64,000 nucleotides of DNA, taken from the NCBI GenBank assembly GCA_003194525.1, contig NBIV01000095.1:186001-250000 (forward strand), given 5' to 3'. The notes beneath the pieces were generated by a model that saw only the letters and a program-made list of their open reading frames with translations, did not search any database and had not been told where the DNA came from. Below, piece by piece: positions 1 to 9,262 of this stretch. The first letter of the stretch is position 1. Each line of letters opens with the position of its first letter. The DNA comes from Gracilariopsis chorda (Eukaryota > Rhodophyta > Florideophyceae > Gracilariales > Gracilariaceae). The translations under genes were made by a program, and so were the position numbers.

Positions 1-155
1 AATGCTGTGCACTACACTTTTCAACCAAATTGGGGCCCTTCAAACGGAAACAACATACCGGTGTAACACTCATACTCCATGGTAGAGAGGTTAGCATCGC
101 CAACGCGGAATATGACTGCACCACGTGCTGATACCGCTATTAGCGTTGCACTTCA
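1..155 (-). repeat. Gypsy-1 3' LTR, partial
   Basis: The first 155 bases repeat at 10,693-10,847 with a single visible mismatch. They end in GCACTTCA, the same end as the right LTR. The rest of this LTR lies before the window. Confidence 0.93.
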
Positions 156-1461
156 CCTCCCCCTCCTTAAGGAGCAAGAACCACCTCTGAGGAGTGTTCG
201 TGTTGACATTGCGTTGTGCTTAAATATGTCCGCGTCGAGCGATGGCACGTTATCCGACTCGGGGTTCTTCATCACGCAAGTGGACATACACCGAGAGCAA
301 CTCGACAACTGTACTTCTCCGCCTATTCCGCGACGAGCTTCCTTGTCTTCCGCTCCTACTGCGATGAATCCGCACGACACCAATCCGCATTGCGGGAACG
401 ATCTTCTGCCATCGGGTTTCTTCTCCGGCTTTCCGACTGCACCACTCCTGTCCTCTGCAGGTCCTCCAACCAATGCCTCAGGTGGTATACCTGCCACTCC
501 GAGCATGTTGGTTCCATCGCCTGCGGCGAGCGCATTAACATCATATGATGAGCTTGTTTCCGTTGATCCGGCCAAACATCCGTCTCGCCACAGCGGTGCG
601 CCCTGGTTTCACCCAACATTGGTGCAGCATGAAGAACTCATCGAACAGTACGCTGATGGTAGTGGGCTCCTGCCGGGTGATCTTCATGTTTGGATGACAC
701 TCAGCTTCGACTGGCGTAACCGGGTTGCCGTGCCAACACACGTTCTGGTCCACCGTCGTGGTGAGAATGGGGCGCAAGCGCGTATCGCGATGATTCAACT
801 CGCGTATCAGCGGCTGTATCGGACTCCTTCGGAATTCCCGGTCCCGGAAGAATATCACTTTCAGATCGCATTCTACCGCAACCAAGGCGAGATGGGGTAT
901 GGCGACCGCTTAGCAGCGTTGGCTCCGTCCATCCCGGAACGGGGTCCGGCAGCAACAGTCCACCAGAACTATCTGTGTTGGGCGAGACCGATCCTTCGTG
1001 CTGAGTTCCGTTATCTTCGCCATCATCCGCGGTCTAACGTTCTCCAGATGATCCGTTTCGAACGTCGCTCGCGATCCCGCTTTGGGTATATGATACCGTA
1101 TCAGAACGTTGAAGCTGAGGGCATCCGACCGCAGTACATGCGAGGCCGTTACGCTCCCCTACCCAGGATGTGGGCTGCCTACGAGGCTTGCAGGGGTTGG
1201 TATATCGAGCTTCCGCCGTGCATCACCTACATCGGTAGTCGACTGTGCAGCAATCCGTTCTCCGGGTGGTCGTCCGTTGTACTCACTGAGTGGGTCGCCC
1301 GCGCAGCGGCGTATTTTCTCTTCGAGTTCTACGACCAGTTCAGACTGTGCTATCTCCCTCCGCGAGTGCGTAGCGGCATCCGTGAAGTGGATCTCTCCCT
1401 CGTTCTCGGCGGTGCCGGCAACTATAATGAGGCGCTCTCCCTGTTGGACGCGATGGGCTAG
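79..1461 (+). CDS. Antisense open frame 1 of Gypsy-1, unknown protein
   Basis: A 460-codon open frame on the strand opposite gag and pol, between the chromodomain end and the 3' LTR. The first ATG lies inside the LTR; ATG 361 is another possible start. The first ~140 residues are Ser/Pro/Thr-rich and probably disordered. From about residue 155 the protein looks globular, with many aromatics and arginines, for example the stretches GDLHVWMTLSFDWRNRV and GYGDRLAALAPSIPERG. I recognise no domain. Plant Ty3/Gypsy elements of the Tat group are known to carry extra frames, some antisense, in this same place, so an accessory gene is plausible. The alternative is chance openness in GC-rich DNA, though 1.4 kb is long for that. 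Confidence 0.5.
   Translation: MVERLASPTRNMTAPRADTAISVALHLPLLKEQEPPLRSVRVDIALCLNMSASSDGTLSDSGFFITQVDIHREQLDNCTSPPIPRRASLSSAPTAMNPHDTNPHCGNDLLPSGFFSGFPTAPLLSSAGPPTNASGGIPATPSMLVPSPAASALTSYDELVSVDPAKHPSRHSGAPWFHPTLVQHEELIEQYADGSGLLPGDLHVWMTLSFDWRNRVAVPTHVLVHRRGENGAQARIAMIQLAYQRLYRTPSEFPVPEEYHFQIAFYRNQGEMGYGDRLAALAPSIPERGPAATVHQNYLCWARPILRAEFRYLRHHPRSNVLQMIRFERRSRSRFGYMIPYQNVEAEGIRPQYMRGRYAPLPRMWAAYEACRGWYIELPPCITYIGSRLCSNPFSGWSSVVLTEWVARAAAYFLFEFYDQFRLCYLPPRVRSGIREVDLSLVLGGAGNYNEALSLLDAMG
156..168 (-). other. Gypsy-1 polypurine tract
   Basis: Read on the minus strand, AAGGAGGGGGAGG lies directly before the 3' LTR. This is the expected place and composition for the plus-strand primer of an LTR retrotransposon. 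Confidence 0.8.
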
Positions 1462-1476
1462 GTTGACTGGAACAGT

Positions 1477-2088
1477 GTGCCCATTCAACGGAGTCACCGT
1501 CATCAAGGTACCAACCCAGCCGACCGGTCTCCGGCGCGCCGTACTCCGTTAGCGGGTGATTACGTCTACTACGATCCTGTAGAGCATCGTTTCATCTCCG
1601 AACCGGAAGCATTGGCACTTTGCGATCGCGAGCGAGTTGTTCCACCGGGTCATCCGACGGGCTACATCGTCACTGACGGATACTTCCAACCCTACGAGGA
1701 GGCCGATCCAATGATGGACAATGATCCTCCCACGACTGGGGTGGGCGTGAGCGGTGGCGATGGCCTTTCCTCAGCTGAGGGCTCCGGGATTCTGGCGTAT
1801 ACCACTTCGGGTCCGTCCGTGGCTCCTCCGGCTGGGCCGAGTCACGTTCCATCATGGAACATTCCCCACGTTGGTGGTGGTCCCTTCCATACCGCTCCGG
1901 TTGGAAGTAGCGCGCCATCGGTGGATGTGTCCGGTCAAGACCGTGCGGCCATCATTGCACAATTCTTTGGCGAACTAGGAATGGATACCTCGGGATCTTC
2001 CGGTGACATCTCGCAAATGCGGGCGGTCATGCTAGCGCGGCTGGCGCAGCCAGGCCATCCTCATCAGATTGGTGGTCCATCCTCTTGA
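1477..2088 (+). CDS. Antisense open frame 2 of Gypsy-1, unknown protein
   Basis: A second antisense open frame of about 200 codons that closely follows the first. It begins with GTG in the listed frame, so its true start is unsure. The N-terminal third (GDYVYYDPVEHRFISEPEAL) is tyrosine- and acid-rich; the rest is Gly/Ser/Pro-rich and low in complexity. No known domain is seen. Its position next to the first frame suggests that both belong to one antisense accessory region, with about one break between them. The function is unknown. Confidence 0.4.
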   Translation: MPIQRSHRHQGTNPADRSPARRTPLAGDYVYYDPVEHRFISEPEALALCDRERVVPPGHPTGYIVTDGYFQPYEEADPMMDNDPPTTGVGVSGGDGLSSAEGSGILAYTTSGPSVAPPAGPSHVPSWNIPHVGGGPFHTAPVGSSAPSVDVSGQDRAAIIAQFFGELGMDTSGSSGDISQMRAVMLARLAQPGHPHQIGGPSS

Positions 2089-2265
2089 GGGAGCAAAGCG
2101 ATGTTCCCAACGGTTGGCGTCCACCGTCCCTGATAGTGGGGGTATTGGTAGTAGTAAGCGGGGGGAATTACGTATTAACTAATAAACGCTAAACTTCAAT
2201 CGTGGGGCTTGTGTCTTTTTCTTCTTTTTCTTCTTGCTTCTTTCTATCCAAGGTCTTCTTCTTCT

Positions 2266-2325
2266 CTTCATGAGCCATTTTCATCTTCTCTTCATGAGCC
2301 ATCTTCATCTTCTCTTCATGAGGTT
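2266..2325 (-). repeat. 24-bp tandem repeat, charged
   Basis: Two full copies and a part copy of a 24-bp unit. On the minus strand it reads HEEKMKMA, followed by a Lys/Glu-rich tail (to about 2,190). It lies after the chromodomain of Gypsy-1 and may code a charged tail; whether it is translated is not clear. Confidence 0.7.
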
Positions 2326-2480
2326 TCCAATCTTCTCGTCTTCTCGAGGCCTCCACTTTCACAACGCGAAACCGGGCTCGTGGTTCACCTGATCGATTCA
2401 GTGGCTTACCCAACGGGCGCACGGTCAATCGTGCCGGGTATTCCCGTTCTGGTACGGTGGTGATACTGCACGATTTTCGA

Positions 2481-2831
2481 TCAGGGCGAGTTCTCTACCG
2501 GTTCGTCCGTGTCATGGGACGGCGGGTACCCATACCAGCGTACCTGGTACTGAATATATCCCTTTGGGTTGTAACTGTGCCCGACGATGCGGTCGATAAT
2601 GAACTTCTTCGAGTAAACATCACGCTTCGCGGTTCCGGTTGCAGTCCGCAAGACGGTAGTTTCCGACGGCGGAGCCGGTGATGGCTCCGTCCAACGATTC
2701 CTGGCGCTCGCTTGCGGAGTCGGCCACGGGATTCCCTGACAAGGGTAAACTGAATCCCTCGTTGAGGTTGAGTTTACCCCATCGGGTTCGGGAGATCGTA
2801 CCGCTAAACTGCGAGGGCTTCCTCGTCCCAT
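2481..2831 (-). CDS. Gypsy-1 chromodomain region
   Basis: Part of the Gypsy-1 pol region. The last ~45 residues match the chromodomain pattern: a hydrophobic IDRIVGH strand, then YIQYQVRWYGYPPSHDTDEP. In chromoviruses this module follows the integrase and steers insertion to chromatin marks such as methylated histone H3. The residues before it are Pro/Ser/Thr-rich linker. Its presence, with the GPY/F module upstream, places Gypsy-1 among the chromoviruses. The element is lightly broken. Confidence 0.8.
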   Translation of the reverse strand: MGRGSPRSLAVRSPEPDGVNSTSTRDSVYPCQGIPWPTPQASARNRWTEPSPAPPSETTVLRTATGTAKRDVYSKKFIIDRIVGHSYNPKGYIQYQVRWYGYPPSHDTDEPVENSP

Positions 2832-3251
2832 TTGTTATGGTTGGCGACGGGGAGGCGGTTCATGGGGCACGGCGCGTGCTGGTTGGCGAGGCGTATCCAA
2901 ATAGTTGGCTGTCGTCATCCTGTACTGCAGAGCTGTGTCACCATGAGTGGGTGTGCGGTGCACATCTCGCAACACGTGGCGGTCAGGCTCTCCTGCATAT
3001 GCAGTGTGAGCCACCCCTGCTGGGGTTGACGCAACCAGTCTTTCACTACTTTGAGCTGAATCCAGATGATCTGAGCTGCTCGGCACGGTACCAGAGAGAC
3101 TTTCTCTGATGAGAGACGATTGAAATTCAGATAACCCATCTGTGGGACCATGAGGATCCCTTTGCGAGGGTGTAGAAGCGGCCTGTACATCAGGGTTCCA
3201 TAAGTCGGGATCTGCCGTGACTTCTTTAGTCTGCGCTGCAGCGGTGGGGCT

Positions 3252-4136
3252 TCATACGACATCCTCGACGGTCGTAGGTGAGTGGGGAGCCATCGGAGCG
3301 TCCGGGTTCTGAGCCAGGCTTCCTGCGTCCATTCCTCCAATGGGAGATGATACAGCAGCGTCCGTGTCCGGTTGCCTTGACAGCGTCTCGCAAGTGCGGT
3401 TGACAGTTCGCTCCCTCGACGGAGGTGACTGCGTAGCGTGCTCACGAGACTGCCCATCGGCGGGGCCGGTCCTTCCAGTCTGCTGAGGTAGTTCCACGCG
3501 TGCGGCGGTAGCGTGCGATGTCCCTACTTCAGGTTGCCGTGTCTCACGAGAGTTTACCAGAGCTCGCGACGGCGGTGTAGACTTCGCTGAAAAGCGGGAT
3601 TGACTGGTCTCCTCCCCCTTCTTAGCCGGTGCGGCGACAGAGCTTGAAACAACGTCTGACGGTGGTTCGACACGCGGTGTAAAGCGTGAACGAACGTGTA
3701 CCGGAGTTTCCGAAGATTGCTGCGACAGCATCGGTATGTCCGACAGTCCTCTCGACGGGCGCGCAACGCTAATTGCGCTGTGCAAGGATCCTGCTGCGGC
3801 AGTTGGCATCAATTGAGCGTCCGGGGTTCGGGGAGCAGAAACGACTTCCGAATGCGGGGAAGGGGCTTGTACGACACGATCACGGCTGAACCGTTCCTGA
3901 GAATCACCAGCTTCCAGTACAACTGTGTCTCGGCTCACCGAAATGACTTTGTAGGGGCCATGCGCAATGGGCGAGAGTTTGTGGCGTTTCTCCTTCTCAG
4001 GGTTGTAGTATTCGTTCCTGACGAAGACGAACTGTCCTGCTTCCAGCGAGGGAAGGGGCCGACGGAATCGGGCATCGATATTTCGTTGATACGCGCGTTC
4101 CGCTCGCTTCATTGAAGATTTCGCGACCGGGACCAT
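3252..4136 (-). CDS. Gypsy-1 integrase C-terminal (GPY/F) region and linker
   Basis: The first ~90 residues carry the GPY/F module of Ty3/Gypsy integrases: a pattern LEAGQFVFVRNEYY, then KLSPIAHGPYKVISVSRDTVVLE across about 20 residues. About 190 residues of Ser/Pro/Arg-rich, probably unfolded linker follow and lead to the chromodomain. Part of the lightly broken Gypsy-1 pol. Confidence 0.8.
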   Translation of the reverse strand: MVPVAKSSMKRAERAYQRNIDARFRRPLPSLEAGQFVFVRNEYYNPEKEKRHKLSPIAHGPYKVISVSRDTVVLEAGDSQERFSRDRVVQAPSPHSEVVSAPRTPDAQLMPTAAAGSLHSAISVARPSRGLSDIPMLSQQSSETPVHVRSRFTPRVEPPSDVVSSSVAAPAKKGEETSQSRFSAKSTPPSRALVNSRETRQPEVGTSHATAARVELPQQTGRTGPADGQSREHATQSPPSRERTVNRTCETLSRQPDTDAAVSSPIGGMDAGSLAQNPDAPMAPHSPTTVEDVV

Positions 4137-4210
4137 CCGTGTTAGCCAATCCTTCCATCGGAGGTAATGATCAACCGTTGAAGGGTACCTGTCCTGCGTT
4201 GACTATGACT

Positions 4211-4582
4211 CTATCGCCACAGGCGGCGGCGGACGCGAGAGCACCAGCTCGAAGGGTGATAACCGGTTACTCTGTGTACCTGCGTATTATACGCGTATGT
4301 CACGGTATCGGTGTACAAATCCCAAGTACGGGGGTGCTCAACCGTATATGCACGCAGAGCGGACAATAACGTTCGGTTAAACCGTTTCACCTGCCCATTA
4401 GCCTGGGGATGGTATGTCGTTGTAAACAGATTCCTGATGTCAAGTATTCTACAAATGTCTTGGAAGAAACGCGCGGTGAACTGCGGTCCGTTGTCGGATA
4501 AAAGACTAACCGGTGGACCGTAGACGAGAACCCAGTGACGGACGAATGCTTTGGCCACTGAACGTGCAGTAATCTTCTTCAA
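4211..4582 (-). CDS. Gypsy-1 integrase core region
   Basis: Retroviral-type integrase catalytic core. The central signature SDNGPQFTARFF and the TTYHPQANGQV stretch that follows are typical of Ty3/Gypsy integrases. The zinc-binding HHCC part lies at the end of the neighbouring RT frame. It inserts the cDNA copy into the genome. Part of the lightly broken Gypsy-1 pol. Confidence 0.85.
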   Translation of the reverse strand: MKKITARSVAKAFVRHWVLVYGPPVSLLSDNGPQFTARFFQDICRILDIRNLFTTTYHPQANGQVKRFNRTLLSALRAYTVEHPRTWDLYTDTVTYAYNTQVHRVTGYHPSSWCSRVRRRLWR

Positions 4583-4727
4583 CGGTACAGTCCGGATGAG
4601 TTTGGAGAACCTATCCGTTATTACGAGTAGAAACTTGTTACCACGTGAAGTGTGAAGGAACTCACCGAGGATATCGATAGCGACAAGCTCTAACGGGGCC
4701 CGTGCGGGGACCCGTTAGAACTTGTCG

Positions 4728-6569
4728 CTATACTTGTTCACGAGCACAGTGAGTACAAGACCGAACAATCGCGTAGCAATCCAACGCAAGTGCGGGCCAG
4801 TAGAAATGCCGACGCAACGTCGTGTAGAGCCTCCTTCCACCAGGGTGTGCAGCTAACTTCGAGAAATGCGAGAGATGCAATACTCTCGACTGAAGGGAAT
4901 GGGGAACCACTATTTGTGACGAAGAAGACACAGTCCTTAGCAAGTAACCTTGTGAGTCAACTCCAAAAGGAATGTGAGCGCCTCCATTGAGTTGGGCACG
5001 AATCTTCGTACAAAACGGGTCTCCATACTGTTCGTGGATCAACTCTTTGGGAGTGATCGGTGCGAAGGATCCGGTATCCGGTTCGCCACCGTCAGCGACG
5101 AGCAAATCATCAACAATGTCATCTGAAACCAGATCATAACTTGAATTCTCTTCAAGGAGGAAACAAGTGATATCATCGTCATCGACGGGAAGGGTTTCCG
5201 CTTCCGTTCCTGAACGAGACAGAGCGTCAGCCTGGATATTTAGGGAGCCCGTTTTATAGAAGACTTCATAATCGAACTCAGCAAGGCGTAGTCTCCAACG
5301 CATCAGGCGGCCCGAAGGTTCCGTAACGGACATTAACCAACGCAAAGCGGAGTTTTCCGTATTAACGGTGAAGTGTGCGCCCATCAGATATGGTCTGAGT
5401 GTTTGCAGAGCCCATACCATGGCGAGGCATTTCTTTTCAGGGACTGAGTAGTTCCGTTCGTGGACGTTGAGCGTTCTGGACCAAAAACCGATTGGTTTTC
5501 GTTCCCCATCGGGAGTCGTTTGGAATAACGCACAACCAATTTGGTAATCACTCGCATCCGTATCCACGGTATAAGGTAACCCATCCTTAGGCAACGATAA
5601 TATCGGTGCAGAGGTGAAAGCCTCCTTCAGACAGTGGAAACCTTCCACCTGTGCAGGGTTAAGTGGGCCCAGTTTTGGCGGTTGTCCTTTTCTGAGAAGA
5701 TCATTAAGGGGTCCCGCAATCTTTGCGAAGCTTGGAATGAACCGTCGATACACGTTAAATAACCCTAGAAAGGAGCGGAGTTCCGTTTGGGTTCTCGGGT
5801 GCTTGGCCTCTTTGAGAGATTTGACTCGAGCTTCCTGTATCAGCAAGCGCCCAGGGCGAATGACATGGCCCAGGTACTTAACCGACTCGGTAAAGAATTC
5901 GCACTTCCTCAGCTTGAGGGTTACTCCAGCATCACGCAACGTGGTCATGATTTCACGAACGTGTTCTAAATGATCCTCCAAGATGTTGGAGAAGACTATG
6001 ATATCGTCAAGATAGACGAGGCACGATCGCCATTTGAAGGGGGCCAAGAGGATATCCAACGCACGCTGGAAAGTAGCGGGAGCGTTTGTTAATCCAAATG
6101 GCATACGATTAAAGCGGTACAAACCTGAATGACAGACGAAAGTGGTCTTATCACGGTCTTCCGGTCTTACTGGTACTTGCCAGTATCCCCAGTTCGCATC
6201 CAATGTGGAGAAGACAGTCGCCTCACCGAGAGAGTCAATATACTCATCCATTCGTGGTATGGGGTACACGTCTTTCACGGTGGTGGCATTAAGGCGACGG
6301 TAGTTTATGCAAAAACGCCACGTCCCATCGGGTTTCGGAGCCAGTACTACTGGGGATGCCCACGGTGATTGAGCGGGCTCTATCACGCTTTCGCGGAGCA
6401 TTTTATCCACATGAAACTGTTCCTCCTCCCTTGCCTTGGGGCCTGCCCTATAGGGGTGTTGAGCAATCGGCTTGGTGTCCGGTACTAGATCAATCCGGGG
6501 TTCCGTGGCCGAGACCTCCCCGAGGGATCCCTCCCACATTGAGGTGAACTCTTGCAACATATTTTGCAA
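4728..6569 (-). CDS. Gypsy-1 reverse transcriptase, RNase H, integrase zinc finger
   Basis: A 613-residue frame. Residues 60-235 hold the reverse transcriptase core with WRFCINYRRLN, FSTLDANWGYWQV, the polymerase motif YLDD and the LGHVI thumb motif. Residues 330-450 hold the RNase H (TDASDYQIGCALF, then ALRWLM and ADALSR). The last ~60 residues carry the HHCC zinc finger of integrase (HLSHF, then CTHC). The order RT-RH-IN is that of Ty3/Gypsy. It copies the element RNA into DNA in cytoplasmic particles. Confidence 0.93.
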   Translation of the reverse strand: MQNMLQEFTSMWEGSLGEVSATEPRIDLVPDTKPIAQHPYRAGPKAREEEQFHVDKMLRESVIEPAQSPWASPVVLAPKPDGTWRFCINYRRLNATTVKDVYPIPRMDEYIDSLGEATVFSTLDANWGYWQVPVRPEDRDKTTFVCHSGLYRFNRMPFGLTNAPATFQRALDILLAPFKWRSCLVYLDDIIVFSNILEDHLEHVREIMTTLRDAGVTLKLRKCEFFTESVKYLGHVIRPGRLLIQEARVKSLKEAKHPRTQTELRSFLGLFNVYRRFIPSFAKIAGPLNDLLRKGQPPKLGPLNPAQVEGFHCLKEAFTSAPILSLPKDGLPYTVDTDASDYQIGCALFQTTPDGERKPIGFWSRTLNVHERNYSVPEKKCLAMVWALQTLRPYLMGAHFTVNTENSALRWLMSVTEPSGRLMRWRLRLAEFDYEVFYKTGSLNIQADALSRSGTEAETLPVDDDDITCFLLEENSSYDLVSDDIVDDLLVADGGEPDTGSFAPITPKELIHEQYGDPFCTKIRAQLNGGAHIPFGVDSQGYLLRTVSSSSQIVVPHSLQSRVLHLSHFSKLAAHPGGRRLYTTLRRHFYWPALALDCYAIVRSCTHCAREQV

Positions 6570-6572
6570 CTT

Positions 6573-7613
6573 CTAGCGGTGTGAATCCGGTACATGACCG
6601 AGATCCAGATCTTCTAGTTCCTTTACAGGGTCCAACTTATCGTAACTCGTAGGAACGGCCTTCTTTTCCGAATCTTTCGTGTTGAGCGACTCCACAGAAG
6701 AGTGGGAACCCTCCCCCTCCTTAGCATGAGGCGTATCATTTCGTTCTTGAACTAATCCGAGTACATCGGCTGCGCACACCTTTGTAGGGATTAAAGCCGT
6801 TGGATGCGGAAGTACAGTACCAACTACTTGGTTCTTCGCCAGGTACTGCGGCTTCTTGCCAAAGTTGGCTATCAAGACCTGAAAGGGGTGTTCATTTGAG
6901 ATCTGAACGACACCATTAGCCAGGGCCAATTGATACTTCTCGTACAGTGAGGTGAGCGGTTGAACAACACGCAATCCTCTTGGAGCGGCAGTTACTGAAA
7001 CCCACGCCTGTGATTCGGGCGGTATGGAGATTGACCGTGCGACACGTAGCTTGGGCGACTCCTTTGGAGGTGACGAATCCTGCAAGGGGGCCGGAAGAGG
7101 AACCAACTTGGATGAGGCACGCCGTAATGAACGACGAACTATCGGAATGATGGAACCATCTTCTAGTTCAACTTCTCGCGCACGCGGACGAATTGACTCT
7201 ACGAAGCGATCGCAGAAGTCACATCCAAAGATAACGGGGGCAGCTAGCGTCTTACAGACGATGAATTCGAGCTGCATCGAACAGTTACCAATCCTGATCA
7301 TCAGAGAAACCGTACCAGCCGTTTTCAACGGGTTGTTATTGGCATCAGCAACGTCCATGACGGATCCTTGTCTAACACGAGAACGTACTTCAGGCGGTAT
7401 GAGAGATTCGACAATGAAATTGGGGCCGGCACCTGTATCCAGAATAGACAGATGACGCACCATATACTGGGCGGAAAGGCCAAAGTCAGCGAAAAATTTG
7501 TAGTTTCGCTTGGCCATTACCATGAATCTATCCAGTGACAGGTGATTCTTACACCGTATCCACGGGCGACGTAACTCACCGAGGTAGGCCGAGTCCACGT
7601 CTGTGGTGGTCAA
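6573..7613 (-). CDS. Gypsy-1 retropepsin region
   Basis: An aspartic protease of the retropepsin kind: catalytic LDTGAGPNFI at about residue 57, a flap region rich in Asp/Asn and the closing strand PVIFGCDFCDRF at about residue 128. The second half is a linker leading to the reverse transcriptase. It cleaves the Gag-Pol polyprotein. The frame lies between gag and RT, the usual order. Confidence 0.85.
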   Translation of the reverse strand: MTTTDVDSAYLGELRRPWIRCKNHLSLDRFMVMAKRNYKFFADFGLSAQYMVRHLSILDTGAGPNFIVESLIPPEVRSRVRQGSVMDVADANNNPLKTAGTVSLMIRIGNCSMQLEFIVCKTLAAPVIFGCDFCDRFVESIRPRAREVELEDGSIIPIVRRSLRRASSKLVPLPAPLQDSSPPKESPKLRVARSISIPPESQAWVSVTAAPRGLRVVQPLTSLYEKYQLALANGVVQISNEHPFQVLIANFGKKPQYLAKNQVVGTVLPHPTALIPTKVCAADVLGLVQERNDTPHAKEGEGSHSSVESLNTKDSEKKAVPTSYDKLDPVKELEDLDLGHVPDSHR

Positions 7614-7711
7614 TAATTTCCTTTAAAGGATCTTGACCGGGCAGCGAGGCTTTGACGCCTCGGGCGCCGATGACCTCGACTCAGGCGCCTCTCTAAAAGC
7701 GACTCCCCCAT

Positions 7712-9181
7712 TCAGTTTTCCTGAGCGGCATCCGTTTTCACGGGAATGATATTTCGCGGCATCGACGCGGTTAGCGGAGCCGGTTGCCGAGAAATAGAAC
7801 CATCCGCCGAAGCGGCTTGACTCGCAGAAGCGGTGGCCTGGGAAGAACCAGTGTTGGGTACCGCTTCAGATTGAACTGGTGTAAACTTACGAGGAAACTC
7901 GGTCTTCGCACGCAAGTATGCGGTAACAGGAACTGATGTCTGTTCTTCCGGGGTCAGGGCTTCGTAGTTAACAACCAGTTTGGGCATCTCCCTCAGAGTC
8001 ATGATACACTGCGGGGGCGTGTGTCCATGGTCGTAACAAAGGTAACAGATCAATGTCTGGTGTCTCCCGATGTTTCGGTTGTCCTGAACCTTCACCGCCG
8101 ACGAGCGCGTATCCACCCAACCAGGTCTTTGGTAACGATTTCCGTTAGCATACGAGACTTGTGGGCCGCGAACGCGGTGGCAATCTGCATACAGCAGTTG
8201 ACTATCCGGTTCCACCGAAGGTTCCGTTGTGGACGGGAGCTCCGTTGTGGGTATGGAAACAAGATCATGCTGAGTAAAGTAAACATTATCAACCTCACGT
8301 CGAGAGTACTCCTGGGGCAGAAGTGAAACTGATGACGAGGCGGCCTCCATGTGTAGGGCCTGCAATCTGACTTGGCTTCCGGAACGGGCACGTAGAGCAT
8401 CTCCTTCCGCCTTCGCGTACTGTACCAACTCTAAGTAGGTAACCTTTCTCCTGTCTTCCCGACGTTGGGCCACAAGAGTGTGAATAGCCGGATCTAATCC
8501 GTCGATAAACATTGTACAACGCTCGCTAGCGGAATAAACATTGCCACATCCGTGGAAGGCCTTGTTCAGTCTAACTGAGTACTCGGTCTCCGTTTCCTTC
8601 GGGCGTTGCTTAGTATCGCGCAGGGCCAGGATAGCTTCATGTATTGCGGTTCCTGTCCCGTACGAGCATAGCAAATACTGAACGGCTTCGGGCCAACAAG
8701 TGACCCCTCCTTCAGAGGCGCGAGACGAACCTCTTACAGAGTTGAATTGATCTTCAGCGATTCCACGTAAGAAATACGGTAGGGCGACGTAAGCCTGTCC
8801 TTCACTCATTCCTAGTATATCCGCCTCCGTTACAAAGCGTGAAAGAAAATCCAGAACGAGAATCGGATCCTCTACAGTAAAATTCTGGTTACGAAACGAC
8901 AAAGCCATCCGCTTGATGCAGTCTTTTAGCTTCCCAGTTCCACGTGGTGTACGATCCAAAGAGGAATCTTCCAAACGGTAGTACCGGTATGATAAAAGCT
9001 TCCTGTACAAAGGGTTAGTAGGCTTCAGTTCCTTCAAACCGGAGTGCTTTCTTCCCTTCTGTCGGGCTCTAATCTCAACATGGGTGGCTGCTGAACGACG
9101 CGAGTGCGATGAATGAACGCGACGGTCACCGTCAGCAGACGAGTCAGACGAAGCGGATTCCGCAGAGCGGTTAGAATTCAC
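7712..9181 (-). CDS. Gypsy-1 gag, capsid-like and CCHC region
   Basis: A 489-residue gag-like frame. Residues 1-75 are Ser/Arg-rich. Residues 80-270 form a helical region of retrotransposon-gag type (FLSRFVTEADILG, ILALRDTKQRPKETETEYSV). A CCHC zinc knuckle of spacing CX2CX4HX4C (CYLCYDHGHTPPQC) lies near residue 385. Gag proteins form the particle shell and bind the element RNA. Part of the lightly broken Gypsy-1. Confidence 0.8.
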   Translation of the reverse strand: MNSNRSAESASSDSSADGDRRVHSSHSRRSAATHVEIRARQKGRKHSGLKELKPTNPLYRKLLSYRYYRLEDSSLDRTPRGTGKLKDCIKRMALSFRNQNFTVEDPILVLDFLSRFVTEADILGMSEGQAYVALPYFLRGIAEDQFNSVRGSSRASEGGVTCWPEAVQYLLCSYGTGTAIHEAILALRDTKQRPKETETEYSVRLNKAFHGCGNVYSASERCTMFIDGLDPAIHTLVAQRREDRRKVTYLELVQYAKAEGDALRARSGSQVRLQALHMEAASSSVSLLPQEYSRREVDNVYFTQHDLVSIPTTELPSTTEPSVEPDSQLLYADCHRVRGPQVSYANGNRYQRPGWVDTRSSAVKVQDNRNIGRHQTLICYLCYDHGHTPPQCIMTLREMPKLVVNYEALTPEEQTSVPVTAYLRAKTEFPRKFTPVQSEAVPNTGSSQATASASQAASADGSISRQPAPLTASMPRNIIPVKTDAAQEN

Positions 9182-9262
9182 CGATGACCGGGACGAGTCC
9201 GAGTCATAGTCGTTGTCATTCCGTTTCCGGGAGCGGTTCTTCGTGCGAACACGGTCACCATG

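Noticed and set aside
2678-3109. 143-codon plus-strand frame opposite the Gypsy-1 linker and chromodomain region
   Set aside because: No protein-like features, and the opposite strand carries the recognised chromodomain.
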